From assembly GCA_963725655.1 (NCBI GenBank), contig CAVRYY010000003.1:682001-746000 (forward strand): a stretch of DNA of 64,000 nucleotides, in the 5' to 3' direction. Positions 35,639 to 45,733 of this stretch are shown here, piece by piece. The first letter of the stretch is position 1; every line of letters starts with the position of its first letter. The translations under genes and the position numbers were made by a program. Under the pieces are notes generated by a model, which ran no database searches, had not been told where the DNA came from, and saw nothing but the letters and a program-made list of their open reading frames with translations. This DNA is from CAVRXT01 sp963725655 (GTDB lineage: Bacteria > Acidobacteriota > Terriglobia > Acidiferrales > UBA7541).

Positions 35639-35746
35639 CTTTGCACCCTGACCTTGTTTCAACCTGCAAGCGACACATTGTACGCCAGCCCGCTCAGCCT
35701 GCCCGGGACTAACCCTGGAGCCTCGAGCATGTCCGCTTGTGGGACG

Positions 35747-35765
35747 CAAATTTCCCAGTTGCGGG
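35747..35765 (-). promoter_or_regulatory. Motif shared with the 43.5-kb intergenic region, possible activator site
   Basis: On the minus strand the motif reads CCCGCAACTGGGAAATTTG. It matches 17 of 19 bases at 43515-43533 in the other orientation (CCCGCAACTGGGGCATTTG). Both lie 120-165 bases upstream of a transport or signalling operon start, a suitable distance for an enhancer-type site. The role is inferred. Confidence 0.35.
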
Positions 35766-35839
35766 CAAATTCCCTTGTTAACCAGCCTTTCGAGGCCCAT
35801 AATCCTAACAAAATACCGGGTTTAACGCCGCGTGCCACC

Positions 35840-35855
35840 CGGCAGGTGAAGTGCG
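35840..35855 (+). promoter_or_regulatory. Possible sigma54 promoter of the HlyD/ABC/ADOP operon
   Basis: CGGCAGG-TGAA-GTGCG keeps the GG and GC cores at the right spacing but departs from consensus at four other positions. The implied start near 35866 lies just before the GAGGAG ribosome site of the adaptor gene. In GC-rich DNA such a match can be accidental. Confidence 0.28.
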
Positions 35856-35882
35856 CTTAGGATTGGTGTCGAGGAGCGTTAA

Positions 35883-37133
35883 GTGGATATCGCCAGGCCA
35901 GACGTTAAGCGAAAAAAGAGGCTCCGCCAGATCGGCTACGTTGTCGCCGCGGTGGTGGTGATTCCGCTGGTCACCTTCGCTCTCTCCCGCTTGAAACCCG
36001 CTGCTCCGGGCGTCGACAAATCCAGCGTCTGGACCGACACCGTCAAGCGCGGCCCGATGGTTCGCGAGGTTCGTGGACTCGGCACCCTGGTCCCCGAAAC
36101 CATTCGCCTGATTCCCGCCGCCACCGACGGACGCGTCGACCAGCGCTTCATCCTTCCCGGTACCCCAGTGAAGGCCGATACCCCCATCCTGCAGTTGATT
36201 AATCCCACCCTTCAGCAAGTTACCCTCGATGCCGAATACCAAATGAAAGGCGCGGAGGCGCAGTACAACAGCCTGAAGGCTCAGCTCCAGAATCAGCTCA
36301 TGGATCTGAAAGCAAAGGCTGCCGCCAGCCAGGCCGACGCGAGCTCCGCCAGGCTCGACGCTGACCGCAAGGAACAACTCTTCAAGCTGGGCCTCGCTCC
36401 GGACATCGACTACAAAATCTCTCAGGTCCGCGCGGACCAGACCTCCAAGGAAAACGAAATTTCTCAGGCCGAAGTGAGCACCTTTGCCAATTCCGTTGAG
36501 GCTCAGCTCGCCGTGCAGCAATCCAAGGTCGAGCAGCAACGCGCGCTCTGGAATCTGCAAAAATCGCAGCTCGACCGCCTGACCGTCCGCCCGGGAATCG
36601 ACGGCGTGTTGCAGGAACTTGAAGTGGAAGTGGGCCAGAACGTCACCGCCGGCACCTTGCTGGCGCGCGTCGCCCAGCCCACCCACCTGAAAGCCCAACT
36701 GCGCATCGCGGAAACCCAGGCCAAGGATATTCGGATCGGGCAGAAGGCATCGGTGGATACGCATAACGGCATCGTATCGGGACATGTGATGCGCATCGAT
36801 CCCGCGGTGCTCAATGGAACGGTTACTGTCGACGTCGCGCTCGATTCCCAGCCGCCCGACGCGCGGCCGGACCTCAGCGTCGAAGGCACCATCGTGCTCG
36901 AACGCCTCGCTGACGTGGTCTTTGTCGGCCGGCCGGTCCACGGCGAAGCCAACAGCACCGTCGGCCTGTTCAAGTTGGTCCCGGGCACCAATGAGGCTCT
37001 GCGCGTCCAGGTTTCCCTGGGACGCACCTCGGTGAATACCGTCGAAATCGTGAAGGGCTTGCAGGTGGGCGACGAAGTCATACTCTCGGATATGTCGGCC
37101 ATGGACAATTACGATCGCATCCAATTGAAGTAG
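35883..37133 (+). CDS. HlyD/MacA-like periplasmic adaptor
   Basis: Adaptor of 416 residues with an uncleaved N-terminal membrane helix (IGYVVAAVVVIPLVTFAL). The lipoyl halves (LIPAATDGRVDQRFILPGTPVKAD and LTVRPGIDGVLQELEVEVGQNV) flank a helical hairpin of about 130 residues. A beta-barrel and terminal domain follow (VEIVKGLQVGDEVILSDMS). It uses a GTG start behind a GAGGAG ribosome site. An ABC ATPase and a MacB-like permease gene follow, so it is the MacA-like part of a three-component ABC exporter. The chain VDTHNGIVSGHVMRIDP is typical of acidobacterial adaptors in such operons. Confidence 0.93.
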   Translation: MDIARPDVKRKKRLRQIGYVVAAVVVIPLVTFALSRLKPAAPGVDKSSVWTDTVKRGPMVREVRGLGTLVPETIRLIPAATDGRVDQRFILPGTPVKADTPILQLINPTLQQVTLDAEYQMKGAEAQYNSLKAQLQNQLMDLKAKAAASQADASSARLDADRKEQLFKLGLAPDIDYKISQVRADQTSKENEISQAEVSTFANSVEAQLAVQQSKVEQQRALWNLQKSQLDRLTVRPGIDGVLQELEVEVGQNVTAGTLLARVAQPTHLKAQLRIAETQAKDIRIGQKASVDTHNGIVSGHVMRIDPAVLNGTVTVDVALDSQPPDARPDLSVEGTIVLERLADVVFVGRPVHGEANSTVGLFKLVPGTNEALRVQVSLGRTSVNTVEIVKGLQVGDEVILSDMSAMDNYDRIQLK

Positions 37134-37176
37134 CACCGCTCGGTCCGCCGGCGCGGGGAACGCACAAGGAGACGGC

Positions 37177-37890
37177 ATGACAGCAGAACCGAAATCGTTA
37201 ATTCACCTGGAAGGCGTGACCAAGGTGTTCTACACCGATGAAGTGGAAACCCACGCCCTTGCCGGCGTGCACCTGGAGATTAAGAACGGCGAATTCCTGT
37301 CGATTGCCGGGCCGTCGGGCTGCGGCAAATCCACCTTGCTTTCGATCCTGGGTCTGCTTGATTCGCCCACCGACGGCAGCTACTGGATCAATCAGCAGGA
37401 AGTGGCCAATCTCTCGCTCTCCGATCGCACCCGTATCCGCAACCGCGAGATCGGGTTTATCTTTCAGGCCTTCAATCTGATCGGCGACCTCACCGTCTAC
37501 GAAAACGTCGAGTTGCCGCTCACCTATCGCAGCATGGCGGCCAGCGAACGCAAGAAGCGCGTGCAGGAAGTTCTCGAGCGCGTGGGCATGGCCCATCGCA
37601 CCAAGCACTACCCGTCGCAGCTTTCCGGAGGTCAGCAGCAACGCGTCGCGGTCGCCCGCGCACTGGTCGGCAGCCCTTCCATCCTGCTGGCTGACGAGCC
37701 TACCGGTAACCTCGATTCCAAGAACAGCGAAGCGGTCATCGATCTCCTCCGCCAGCTTCACCGCGAAGGCGCCACCATCTGCATGGTCACCCACGACCCG
37801 CGCTACTCCAGCATCGCCGATCGCACCATTCATCTGTTCGACGGCAGCATCGTGGAAGAAACTCTCGGCACCCGCACCGAATCGGTTTAA
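37177..37890 (+). CDS. ABC transporter ATP-binding protein (MacB/LolD type)
   Basis: An ATPase of 237 residues with all motifs: Walker A GPSGCGKST, Q-loop in FIFQAFNLIGDLTVYENV, signature LSGGQQQR, Walker B SILLADEPTG and the H-loop VTHD. It is a stand-alone domain that must pair with the permease encoded 61 bases downstream. An AAGGAG ribosome site precedes the ATG. Sequence patterns are those of the LolCDE/MacB group, which moves lipoproteins, peptides or drugs out of the inner membrane rather than importing solutes. Confidence 0.95.
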   Translation: MTAEPKSLIHLEGVTKVFYTDEVETHALAGVHLEIKNGEFLSIAGPSGCGKSTLLSILGLLDSPTDGSYWINQQEVANLSLSDRTRIRNREIGFIFQAFNLIGDLTVYENVELPLTYRSMAASERKKRVQEVLERVGMAHRTKHYPSQLSGGQQQRVAVARALVGSPSILLADEPTGNLDSKNSEAVIDLLRQLHREGATICMVTHDPRYSSIADRTIHLFDGSIVEETLGTRTESV

Positions 37891-37951
37891 CGGCCAAACG
37901 GCATAAGAGGATTGGCGGAATCTGAAAATCCGGTCACGGAGTGTTTTTCAG

Positions 37952-40389
<2,438 letters not shown>

Positions 40390-40393
<4 letters not shown>

Positions 40394-41277
40394 GCTTCTC
40401 TCCCAAAATGCGAATCATCACGCATCTCCACAGCGCGCGAGGCCTGATCCGGGAGGGAAGCCTCACGCGGCGGATACTCGTGAGCGCGGCGCTGTCTCTG
40501 GTTTTCGGCGTCGGCGCGCGCAGCCCGATCGTGAATCGCATCCAGAGCCTGTGGACGCCGGTAACTCCGCCTCGCGTGGCCAGGCATTTGACTCCCGCGC
40601 CACCCGATGTCTTCGCCTTCGAGTGTCTTCGCCGGCCCCGGCCTTATCCCGTCGCGCTGCACCAGAGAGATCTCAATTCGATTGTGAACGGCGGGCCTCA
40701 CGAAATGGCGTTCGCTCTTACCGGTGGCGGCGCGCCCGAACTGGTGGTGGGCGCGAGCGTGGCGCCACGCGATTTTTCGCGGCTCGGCGTCCGTCCTTTA
40801 CTCGGCCGGACTCTGCGGGTTTCCGACAATTGCAGCAGAGCGACGCCGGTGGTGATGATCGGTGAAATGCTATGGCGGGCGCGGTTCTCTGCGGATGCCG
40901 CGATCGTGGGGAAATCGATCCTGCTCAGCGCGCACGCCTATCGGGTGGTAGGGATTCTTCCGGCAACGTTCCGGTTCCCCTACGCTTCGGACCCGGTCGA
41001 GGTTTGGCTGCCGGCGGCGCAGGATCCGCAGCTGCGCGAATCGCAAGCGCAACAAGCTGCCGCCAAAGTCAAAGAGCTGACCACGGCGGCCCAGCCTTCG
41101 CCCAGTTCAAGTCGCGCTCCCAAGATCAATCCAGCTCCTGCTCCCGCATCGCGGAGTATTGCGCCGGTAGCAACCATCGCACCGCTCTCGCCGCTTGCGC
41201 CGCTCGCTCCGGTTACGACGCTGGCGCCCGCGGCACGCGTGGCTCCGGTGAAAGTCACCGTCACCTCGCAAGAATAA
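40390..41277 (+). CDS. Orphan MacB-type periplasmic core domain protein (truncated ADOP paralogue)
   Basis: A protein of about 295 residues from a GTG that overlaps the permease stop (GTGA); an ATG at 40408 is also possible. After a basic N-terminus and a possible membrane helix (ILVSAALSLVFGVGA), the middle part matches the MacB periplasmic core domain of ADOP permeases. The matching blocks are GASVAPRDFSRLGVRPLLGRTL, VVMIGEMLWRARFSADAAIVGKSI and VVGILPATFRFPYASDPVEVWLPA, each a counterpart of a segment in the neighbouring permease. It lacks all FtsX helices. The C-terminal 80 residues are a Pro/Ala/Ser-rich low-complexity tail. It could be a decayed permease or a soluble partner of the transporter; the coupled start favours an expressed protein. 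Confidence 0.7.
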
Positions 41278-41299
41278 TCCCGGCCTGCCCCGCGGACCG

Positions 41300-43405
41300 C
41301 TACTTCAACGTTTCGAACAGATTGCTGTAATCATCGGTCCACGGCCGAACGCCGCTTTTCTTTTGCACCACCATCGTCTCGGTCGGAAAGCTGCTGCTAG
41401 CCAGGGCCGCATCGCTTTTCCCAATGATCATCCAGGTGGACGTGAAAACCTCATTCTTCAAATCCGGCGGGTTCACGATGGTGGTGGCGCGGCGGCCAAG
41501 CGATTCCGCTACCGCTTTCACCACCGGATTCAGATTGAGATATTTGTTGGAAACGTGAATGGCCAGCACGCCATTCGAATTGAGATGCCGGAAGTAGAGC
41601 TCGAACGCTTCGCGGGTAAGCAAGTGCACCGGAATCGCGTCGCCGGAAAATGCGTCCACCGCCAGAACGTCGAAGTCCTGCGGCGGCTGGCGCTCCAGCG
41701 ATAGCCGCGCGTCGCCGGGGATGGTGGTGATCTGCGCTTGGGAATCGCGCAGGAAATCGAATTGCGAGCCGGCGATCTCGATCACCAGCGGGTTGAGCTC
41801 GTAGAAAGTGTAGTGGTCGCCGGCGCGGCCGTACGCCGCGAGCGTCCCCGCGCCCAGTCCAATGATGCCCGCCCGAACCGGACCGCGTTGCCGCGCGGAT
41901 TGCAACGCCAGGGCGCCGCCCGATTCCGGACCGTAGTAAGTGGTCGGCTGGTCGCGCCGTCCCGCTTCCAGAATCTCGATGCCGTGGGTAATCGTTCCGT
42001 TGGCGAGCTCGCGGCGCGGCGGATCGTGTTCGGTGGCCGGCAGGTCGTTCACTTTCACGATGCCGTAGAAATTGCGCTCCATCAACCGCGACTTCCCGCT
42101 TTGCCGCACGGTGACCACCGCCAGCGAAACGATCAGCAGCCCCACCAATCCGGTAAATACCAGGGAAGGCAATCGCAGACCTTTGCCGTGAAACACCGTC
42201 GAGGGATCGCGGTCCAGCACGATGCGCAAAAGGACGGCGCAGCCGGCAATGGCTACCGGCAATTCGTAGAATCCGCGAAAGACGTGCGGGGCGATCGCGC
42301 TGACAAAAATTCCGCCCAGCGCGCCTCCCAGAGAAATCATCAGATAGAACTTTGTGAGATATTCCGACGACGGCTTCAGATTCACCAGTTCGCCGTGGCA
42401 CACCATGCAGCAGATAAAGAGCCCGGCGCAAAACAGCGGCACCTGCAGCATGGGTCCGGCGTTCGCAAATTCCGGAGACAGTGCGTAGGCCATCCCGCCC
42501 AGCGCCACCGCCAGCAGCCGCAGGAAGAAAAAGCGGCGATACCACGCGGTGCTTTCAAAACAAAGTATCAGGCTCAGCAGGTACAGCGACAGCGGCAGGA
42601 TCCATAGCAGCGGAACCGCAGCGACGTCTTGCGACAAGTGGTTGGTCACCGCCAATAAAAATGCCGAAGCATCCGCGGCCAATGCGACCCACAGCAGTTG
42701 CACCCCCCATCCGGGCGGCGGCGATATGGGCCTGCTCGGCGCGGGCGCATCCAATCCGGTTCGCTGGCGATACGCGATGGACGCGCACAGCAGCGCGAAT
42801 GCCACGTAGCCCGCCGACCACCCCAGCGCCTGGTGCCGGGTGGAAAGGCGCGGCTCGAAAATAATTGGGTACGACAGCAACGCCAGAAGTGACCCGGCAT
42901 TCGAGAGCGCGTAGAAACGGTACGGCCGCCCGCCGGTTCGCCGCCGCACGTACCACGCCTGGAGCAGCGGGCTGGTGGCCGAGAGCAGCAAGAAGGGCAG
43001 ACCTACGGTGACGGTGAGCAGCCCCAGAATCCGCCAGGCCGGATAGCCGTCGCCGATAGGCTTCCAGAAATCGCGGGGAATCACCGGCAGCATAAACAGG
43101 CTCGCCGCAAGCAGCAGCACGTGGGTCCACATCTGGTGCGCCGGACGCAGCCGCTGCACCAGCAAGTGCGCGTAGTAACTTCCCAGGAGATAGGTCACCT
43201 GGAAAAACATCAGACTGGTCGCCCACACCCCAGCCGCGCCGCCAAACCACGGCAGGATCATTTTCGCCAGCATCGGCTGGATCTGGAAAAGTAGAAACGC
43301 GCTGAGAAAAATGGTCGCCGACCACAGCACCAGAATCCCAGCCGGGATTCTCTCGCGCGGGGAGTCGTCCGAGCCGTACGTAAGTAAAGGAGTGGCGTCG
43401 CTCAT
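41300..43405 (-). CDS. Membrane-fused spermidine synthase-like protein
   Basis: A protein of 701 residues. The first 450 carry roughly ten or more membrane helices (LVLWSATIFLSAFLLFQIQPMLAK at the N-terminus is the hallmark of this fused family). The C-terminal 240 form a Rossmann methyltransferase-type domain like spermidine synthase, with IIGLGAGTLAAYG, FYELNPLVIEIA and VLAVDAFSGDAIPVHLLTREAF. The usual polyamine-synthase aspartates are partly replaced, so a role in making spermidine is uncertain; such fusions are widespread and mostly uncharacterised. It is convergent with the orphan MacB-domain gene, with 22 bases between, and divergent from the receiver/PP2C gene. Confidence 0.88.
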   Translation of the reverse strand: MSDATPLLTYGSDDSPRERIPAGILVLWSATIFLSAFLLFQIQPMLAKMILPWFGGAAGVWATSLMFFQVTYLLGSYYAHLLVQRLRPAHQMWTHVLLLAASLFMLPVIPRDFWKPIGDGYPAWRILGLLTVTVGLPFLLLSATSPLLQAWYVRRRTGGRPYRFYALSNAGSLLALLSYPIIFEPRLSTRHQALGWSAGYVAFALLCASIAYRQRTGLDAPAPSRPISPPPGWGVQLLWVALAADASAFLLAVTNHLSQDVAAVPLLWILPLSLYLLSLILCFESTAWYRRFFFLRLLAVALGGMAYALSPEFANAGPMLQVPLFCAGLFICCMVCHGELVNLKPSSEYLTKFYLMISLGGALGGIFVSAIAPHVFRGFYELPVAIAGCAVLLRIVLDRDPSTVFHGKGLRLPSLVFTGLVGLLIVSLAVVTVRQSGKSRLMERNFYGIVKVNDLPATEHDPPRRELANGTITHGIEILEAGRRDQPTTYYGPESGGALALQSARQRGPVRAGIIGLGAGTLAAYGRAGDHYTFYELNPLVIEIAGSQFDFLRDSQAQITTIPGDARLSLERQPPQDFDVLAVDAFSGDAIPVHLLTREAFELYFRHLNSNGVLAIHVSNKYLNLNPVVKAVAESLGRRATTIVNPPDLKNEVFTSTWMIIGKSDAALASSSFPTETMVVQKKSGVRPWTDDYSNLFETLK

Positions 43406-43514
43406 AATCGCCCGAACACTCTATCTGATTCTCGGGATTGGCGCGACGCCAGGAGACGGGGCTGGCCGCGGAGGAGGGCCAAACCGGGAGTGTCCGATAT
43501 TGGGACGTCCCATT

Positions 43515-43533
43515 CCCGCAACTGGGGCATTTG
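43515..43533 (+). promoter_or_regulatory. Motif shared with 35.75 kb, possible activator site
   Basis: CCCGCAACTGGGGCATTTG, 17 of 19 bases identical to the inverted copy at 35747-35765. A GGGACGTCCC palindrome lies just upstream at 43502. It lies 150-165 bases before the receiver/PP2C gene. Confidence 0.35.
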
Positions 43534-43600
43534 GCTGAGCGGCTTGAGCTCCATGTGGTCTTAAGCTACATTGATGCAGTCAGTTAGAAGCATCTGGGGC

Positions 43601-43616
43601 TGGAAGGTGAACTGCC
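43601..43616 (+). promoter_or_regulatory. Possible sigma54 promoter of the receiver/PP2C gene
   Basis: TGGAAGG-TGAA-CTGCC has the GG and GC cores at the exact spacing, with four departures from consensus elsewhere. The implied start is near 43627, about 54 bases before the ATG. Confidence 0.28.
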
Positions 43617-43680
43617 CTACGTATGGGCGGTGGTGACCGCTTGCGAAGGGCGGGCGCGCCAACATCATAGGATCAACGGG

Positions 43681-44904
43681 ATGGCTATTCTGGCCAACGA
43701 ACTGAAAATCGAAGAGCATGAGACCTTCACTGCGCGGGTGCTGATCGCGGACGACCAGCCTGACATCCTGGAGGCGCTGCGGCTGTTTCTGAAGACGCAC
43801 GGGTATGTGATTGAGACGGCCAGCTCGCCCTCGGGAGTGCTTCGGGCGCTGGAATCGAATCAATACGATTTGGTGCTCATGGATCTGAACTATGCGCGCG
43901 ACACTACATCCGGGCGCGAGGGACTGGATCTGCTGAGCGCGCTGCAGGGAATTGACTCGGCTCCGCCGGTGGTGGCGATGACCGGCTGGGCTACGGTAGG
44001 ACTGGCGGTGGAAGCGATGCAGCACGGGGTGCGCGATTTCGTCGAGAAGCCGTGGGCCAACGACCGGCTGCTGGAAATCGTGCGCACCCAGGTGGATCGC
44101 GGACGGCAGGAGCGCACTTCCCGCAGCGAGCAGCGGCTGGCCGCGCAGCTGCGCGAAAGGCACGACAAAGAAGTGAATCGCCAGGCCGGCGAAATCGAAA
44201 AGGCGCGCTCGGTGCAAGTGGGCTTGCTGCCGCGGGAAATTCCGCAGTTCCCGGGAATCGAAATCTCCGGGGCGTGGCAGCCTGCGCGCGAAATGAGCGG
44301 GGATTATTTCGACGTGCTGAAACTCGACGATCACCGCTTCGCGTTTTGCATCGCGGACGTCGCCGGGAAGGGAGTGGCGGCGGCGCTGTTGATGTCGAAC
44401 TTGCAGGCCACGGTGCGCGGCCTGGCCGCGCCGGAGTCGGTCCCCGGCGAATTGTGCGCACGGGCGAATGGGTTCGTCTGCCGCAATGTGGCCGCCGAAT
44501 CGTTCATCACGTTTTTCTTCGGCATCTTCGATGTGCGCTCGCAACGCGCGCAATATTCGAATGCGGGCCATAATCCCCCGGTGCTGTTGCGGTCCGATGG
44601 CGGGTGCGAGCGGCTGACCGAAGGCGGCCCACTGCTGGGTGTATTTCCGGAAGGAATCTACGCCACCACCGACGTCCAATTTGCGCCGGGCGATCGCCTG
44701 GTGCTATTCACCGACGGGGTTACCGAGGCGCAGGATGCCGCGGGGACAGAATTCGGAGACGAGCGGCTGATCGATATTCTGAGCGGATGCCGGGGGCGAA
44801 GCGGAATCGAGACCCAGGAGGAAGTGCTGCGCGCGGTGAAGGAATTCAGCGCGCGAGAGTTGCAGGATGACGCCACGCTGCTAGTCTTGGTTTGCACGCC
44901 GTAG
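43681..44904 (+). CDS. Response regulator with PP2C/SpoIIE phosphatase output
   Basis: A protein of 407 residues. The receiver (18-140) is intact: acidic pair in LIADDQPD, phospho-acceptor Asp68 in LMDLN, and Lys in EKPW. Directly after the aspartate it has an extended loop, YARDTTSGREG, that is also present in the NtrC-type regulator at 48292. A helical linker (EVNRQAGEIEKARSVQVGLLP) leads to the SpoIIE/RsbU phosphatase domain with MSGDYFDV, FCIADVAGKGVAAALLMSNLQA, LVLFTDGVTEA and the final DDATLLVL. All metal-binding aspartates are present. It would dephosphorylate a STAS-type antagonist when its receiver is phosphorylated; a STAS protein is encoded at 11062 but none is adjacent. An ABC ATPase gene follows after 88 bases. 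Confidence 0.93.
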   Translation: MAILANELKIEEHETFTARVLIADDQPDILEALRLFLKTHGYVIETASSPSGVLRALESNQYDLVLMDLNYARDTTSGREGLDLLSALQGIDSAPPVVAMTGWATVGLAVEAMQHGVRDFVEKPWANDRLLEIVRTQVDRGRQERTSRSEQRLAAQLRERHDKEVNRQAGEIEKARSVQVGLLPREIPQFPGIEISGAWQPAREMSGDYFDVLKLDDHRFAFCIADVAGKGVAAALLMSNLQATVRGLAAPESVPGELCARANGFVCRNVAAESFITFFFGIFDVRSQRAQYSNAGHNPPVLLRSDGGCERLTEGGPLLGVFPEGIYATTDVQFAPGDRLVLFTDGVTEAQDAAGTEFGDERLIDILSGCRGRSGIETQEEVLRAVKEFSARELQDDATLLVLVCTP

Positions 44905-44992
44905 GGACGGGCCAGGCTTCGCGGGCAATCTTAGGCCGGATTGGCAGACCGGGGAAATCCGCTTCGGCGGGCAAGATTTCAGGGAGAACACT

Positions 44993-45664
44993 GTGATCAA
45001 GATGGTGGACGTCGAGAAATCGTACGATTCAGGCGCGGGAAAAACCTGGGTGCTGCGGCGAATCAGCCTGGACATTCGCGAAGGCCAATTCATCACCATC
45101 ATGGGGCCATCGGGCGCGGGAAAATCCACGCTGATGGGCATTCTGGGAATGCTGGACGGGATGTGGAATGGGGAATATTATCTGCTCGAGAATGCGGTTC
45201 ACAAGCTGGACAACCGGCACCGCGTCGAGCTGCACAAAAAGTACATTGGATTCGTTTTCCAGCAATATCATCTGCTCGACAGCTTGACCGTCGCCGAAAA
45301 TCTGGATTTGCCGCTTTCGTACCGCGATATCAAGAAAGCGGAGCGCGAAGGCCTGGTGGCCGATGCGTTGGATCGTTTTCAGATTGTCGGCAAAAAATCG
45401 CTGTTCCCGAACCAATTGTCCGGAGGGCAGCAACAATTGGTAGCAGTGGCCCGCGCGGTGATCGGCCACCCGAAATTGCTGCTGGCAGACGAGCCGACCG
45501 GAAGCCTGCATTCCAGCCAGGGAAAAATGATCATGGATCTGCTCAAGGGCCTGAACGATACGGGCACCACGATCATCCAGGTAACGCACAACGAAAATTG
45601 GGCGGCCTACGGCGATCGCATCATCAATCTGAAAGATGGATGGATCGTGGACGACAAGCACTAG
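44993..45664 (+). CDS. ABC transporter ATP-binding protein (MacB/LolD type)
   Basis: An ATPase of 223 residues from a GTG start with an AGGGAG ribosome site. Motifs are Walker A GPSGAGKST, Q-loop FVFQQYHLLDSLTVAENL, signature LSGGQQQL, Walker B LLLADEPTG and H-loop VTHN. The signature ends in QL where most family members have QR. After DEPTG it reads SLHSSQ instead of the usual NLDSKN, so the D-loop is altered. It is followed 69 bases later by an ADOP permease and is clearly its energising subunit. No adaptor gene accompanies this pair, unlike the operon at 35883. Confidence 0.93.
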   Translation: MIKMVDVEKSYDSGAGKTWVLRRISLDIREGQFITIMGPSGAGKSTLMGILGMLDGMWNGEYYLLENAVHKLDNRHRVELHKKYIGFVFQQYHLLDSLTVAENLDLPLSYRDIKKAEREGLVADALDRFQIVGKKSLFPNQLSGGQQQLVAVARAVIGHPKLLLADEPTGSLHSSQGKMIMDLLKGLNDTGTTIIQVTHNENWAAYGDRIINLKDGWIVDDKH

Positions 45665-45733
45665 CCCCCGGGGTTTCGCACGGCGGTGATCGACGCGGCG
45701 GCTGAAGCGGAGATTTAAGCGGGCAGCGCAACG

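Noticed and set aside
34592..35860. 422-codon plus-strand frame
   Set aside because: Antisense of the acetamidase gene, which has a signal peptide and family motifs.
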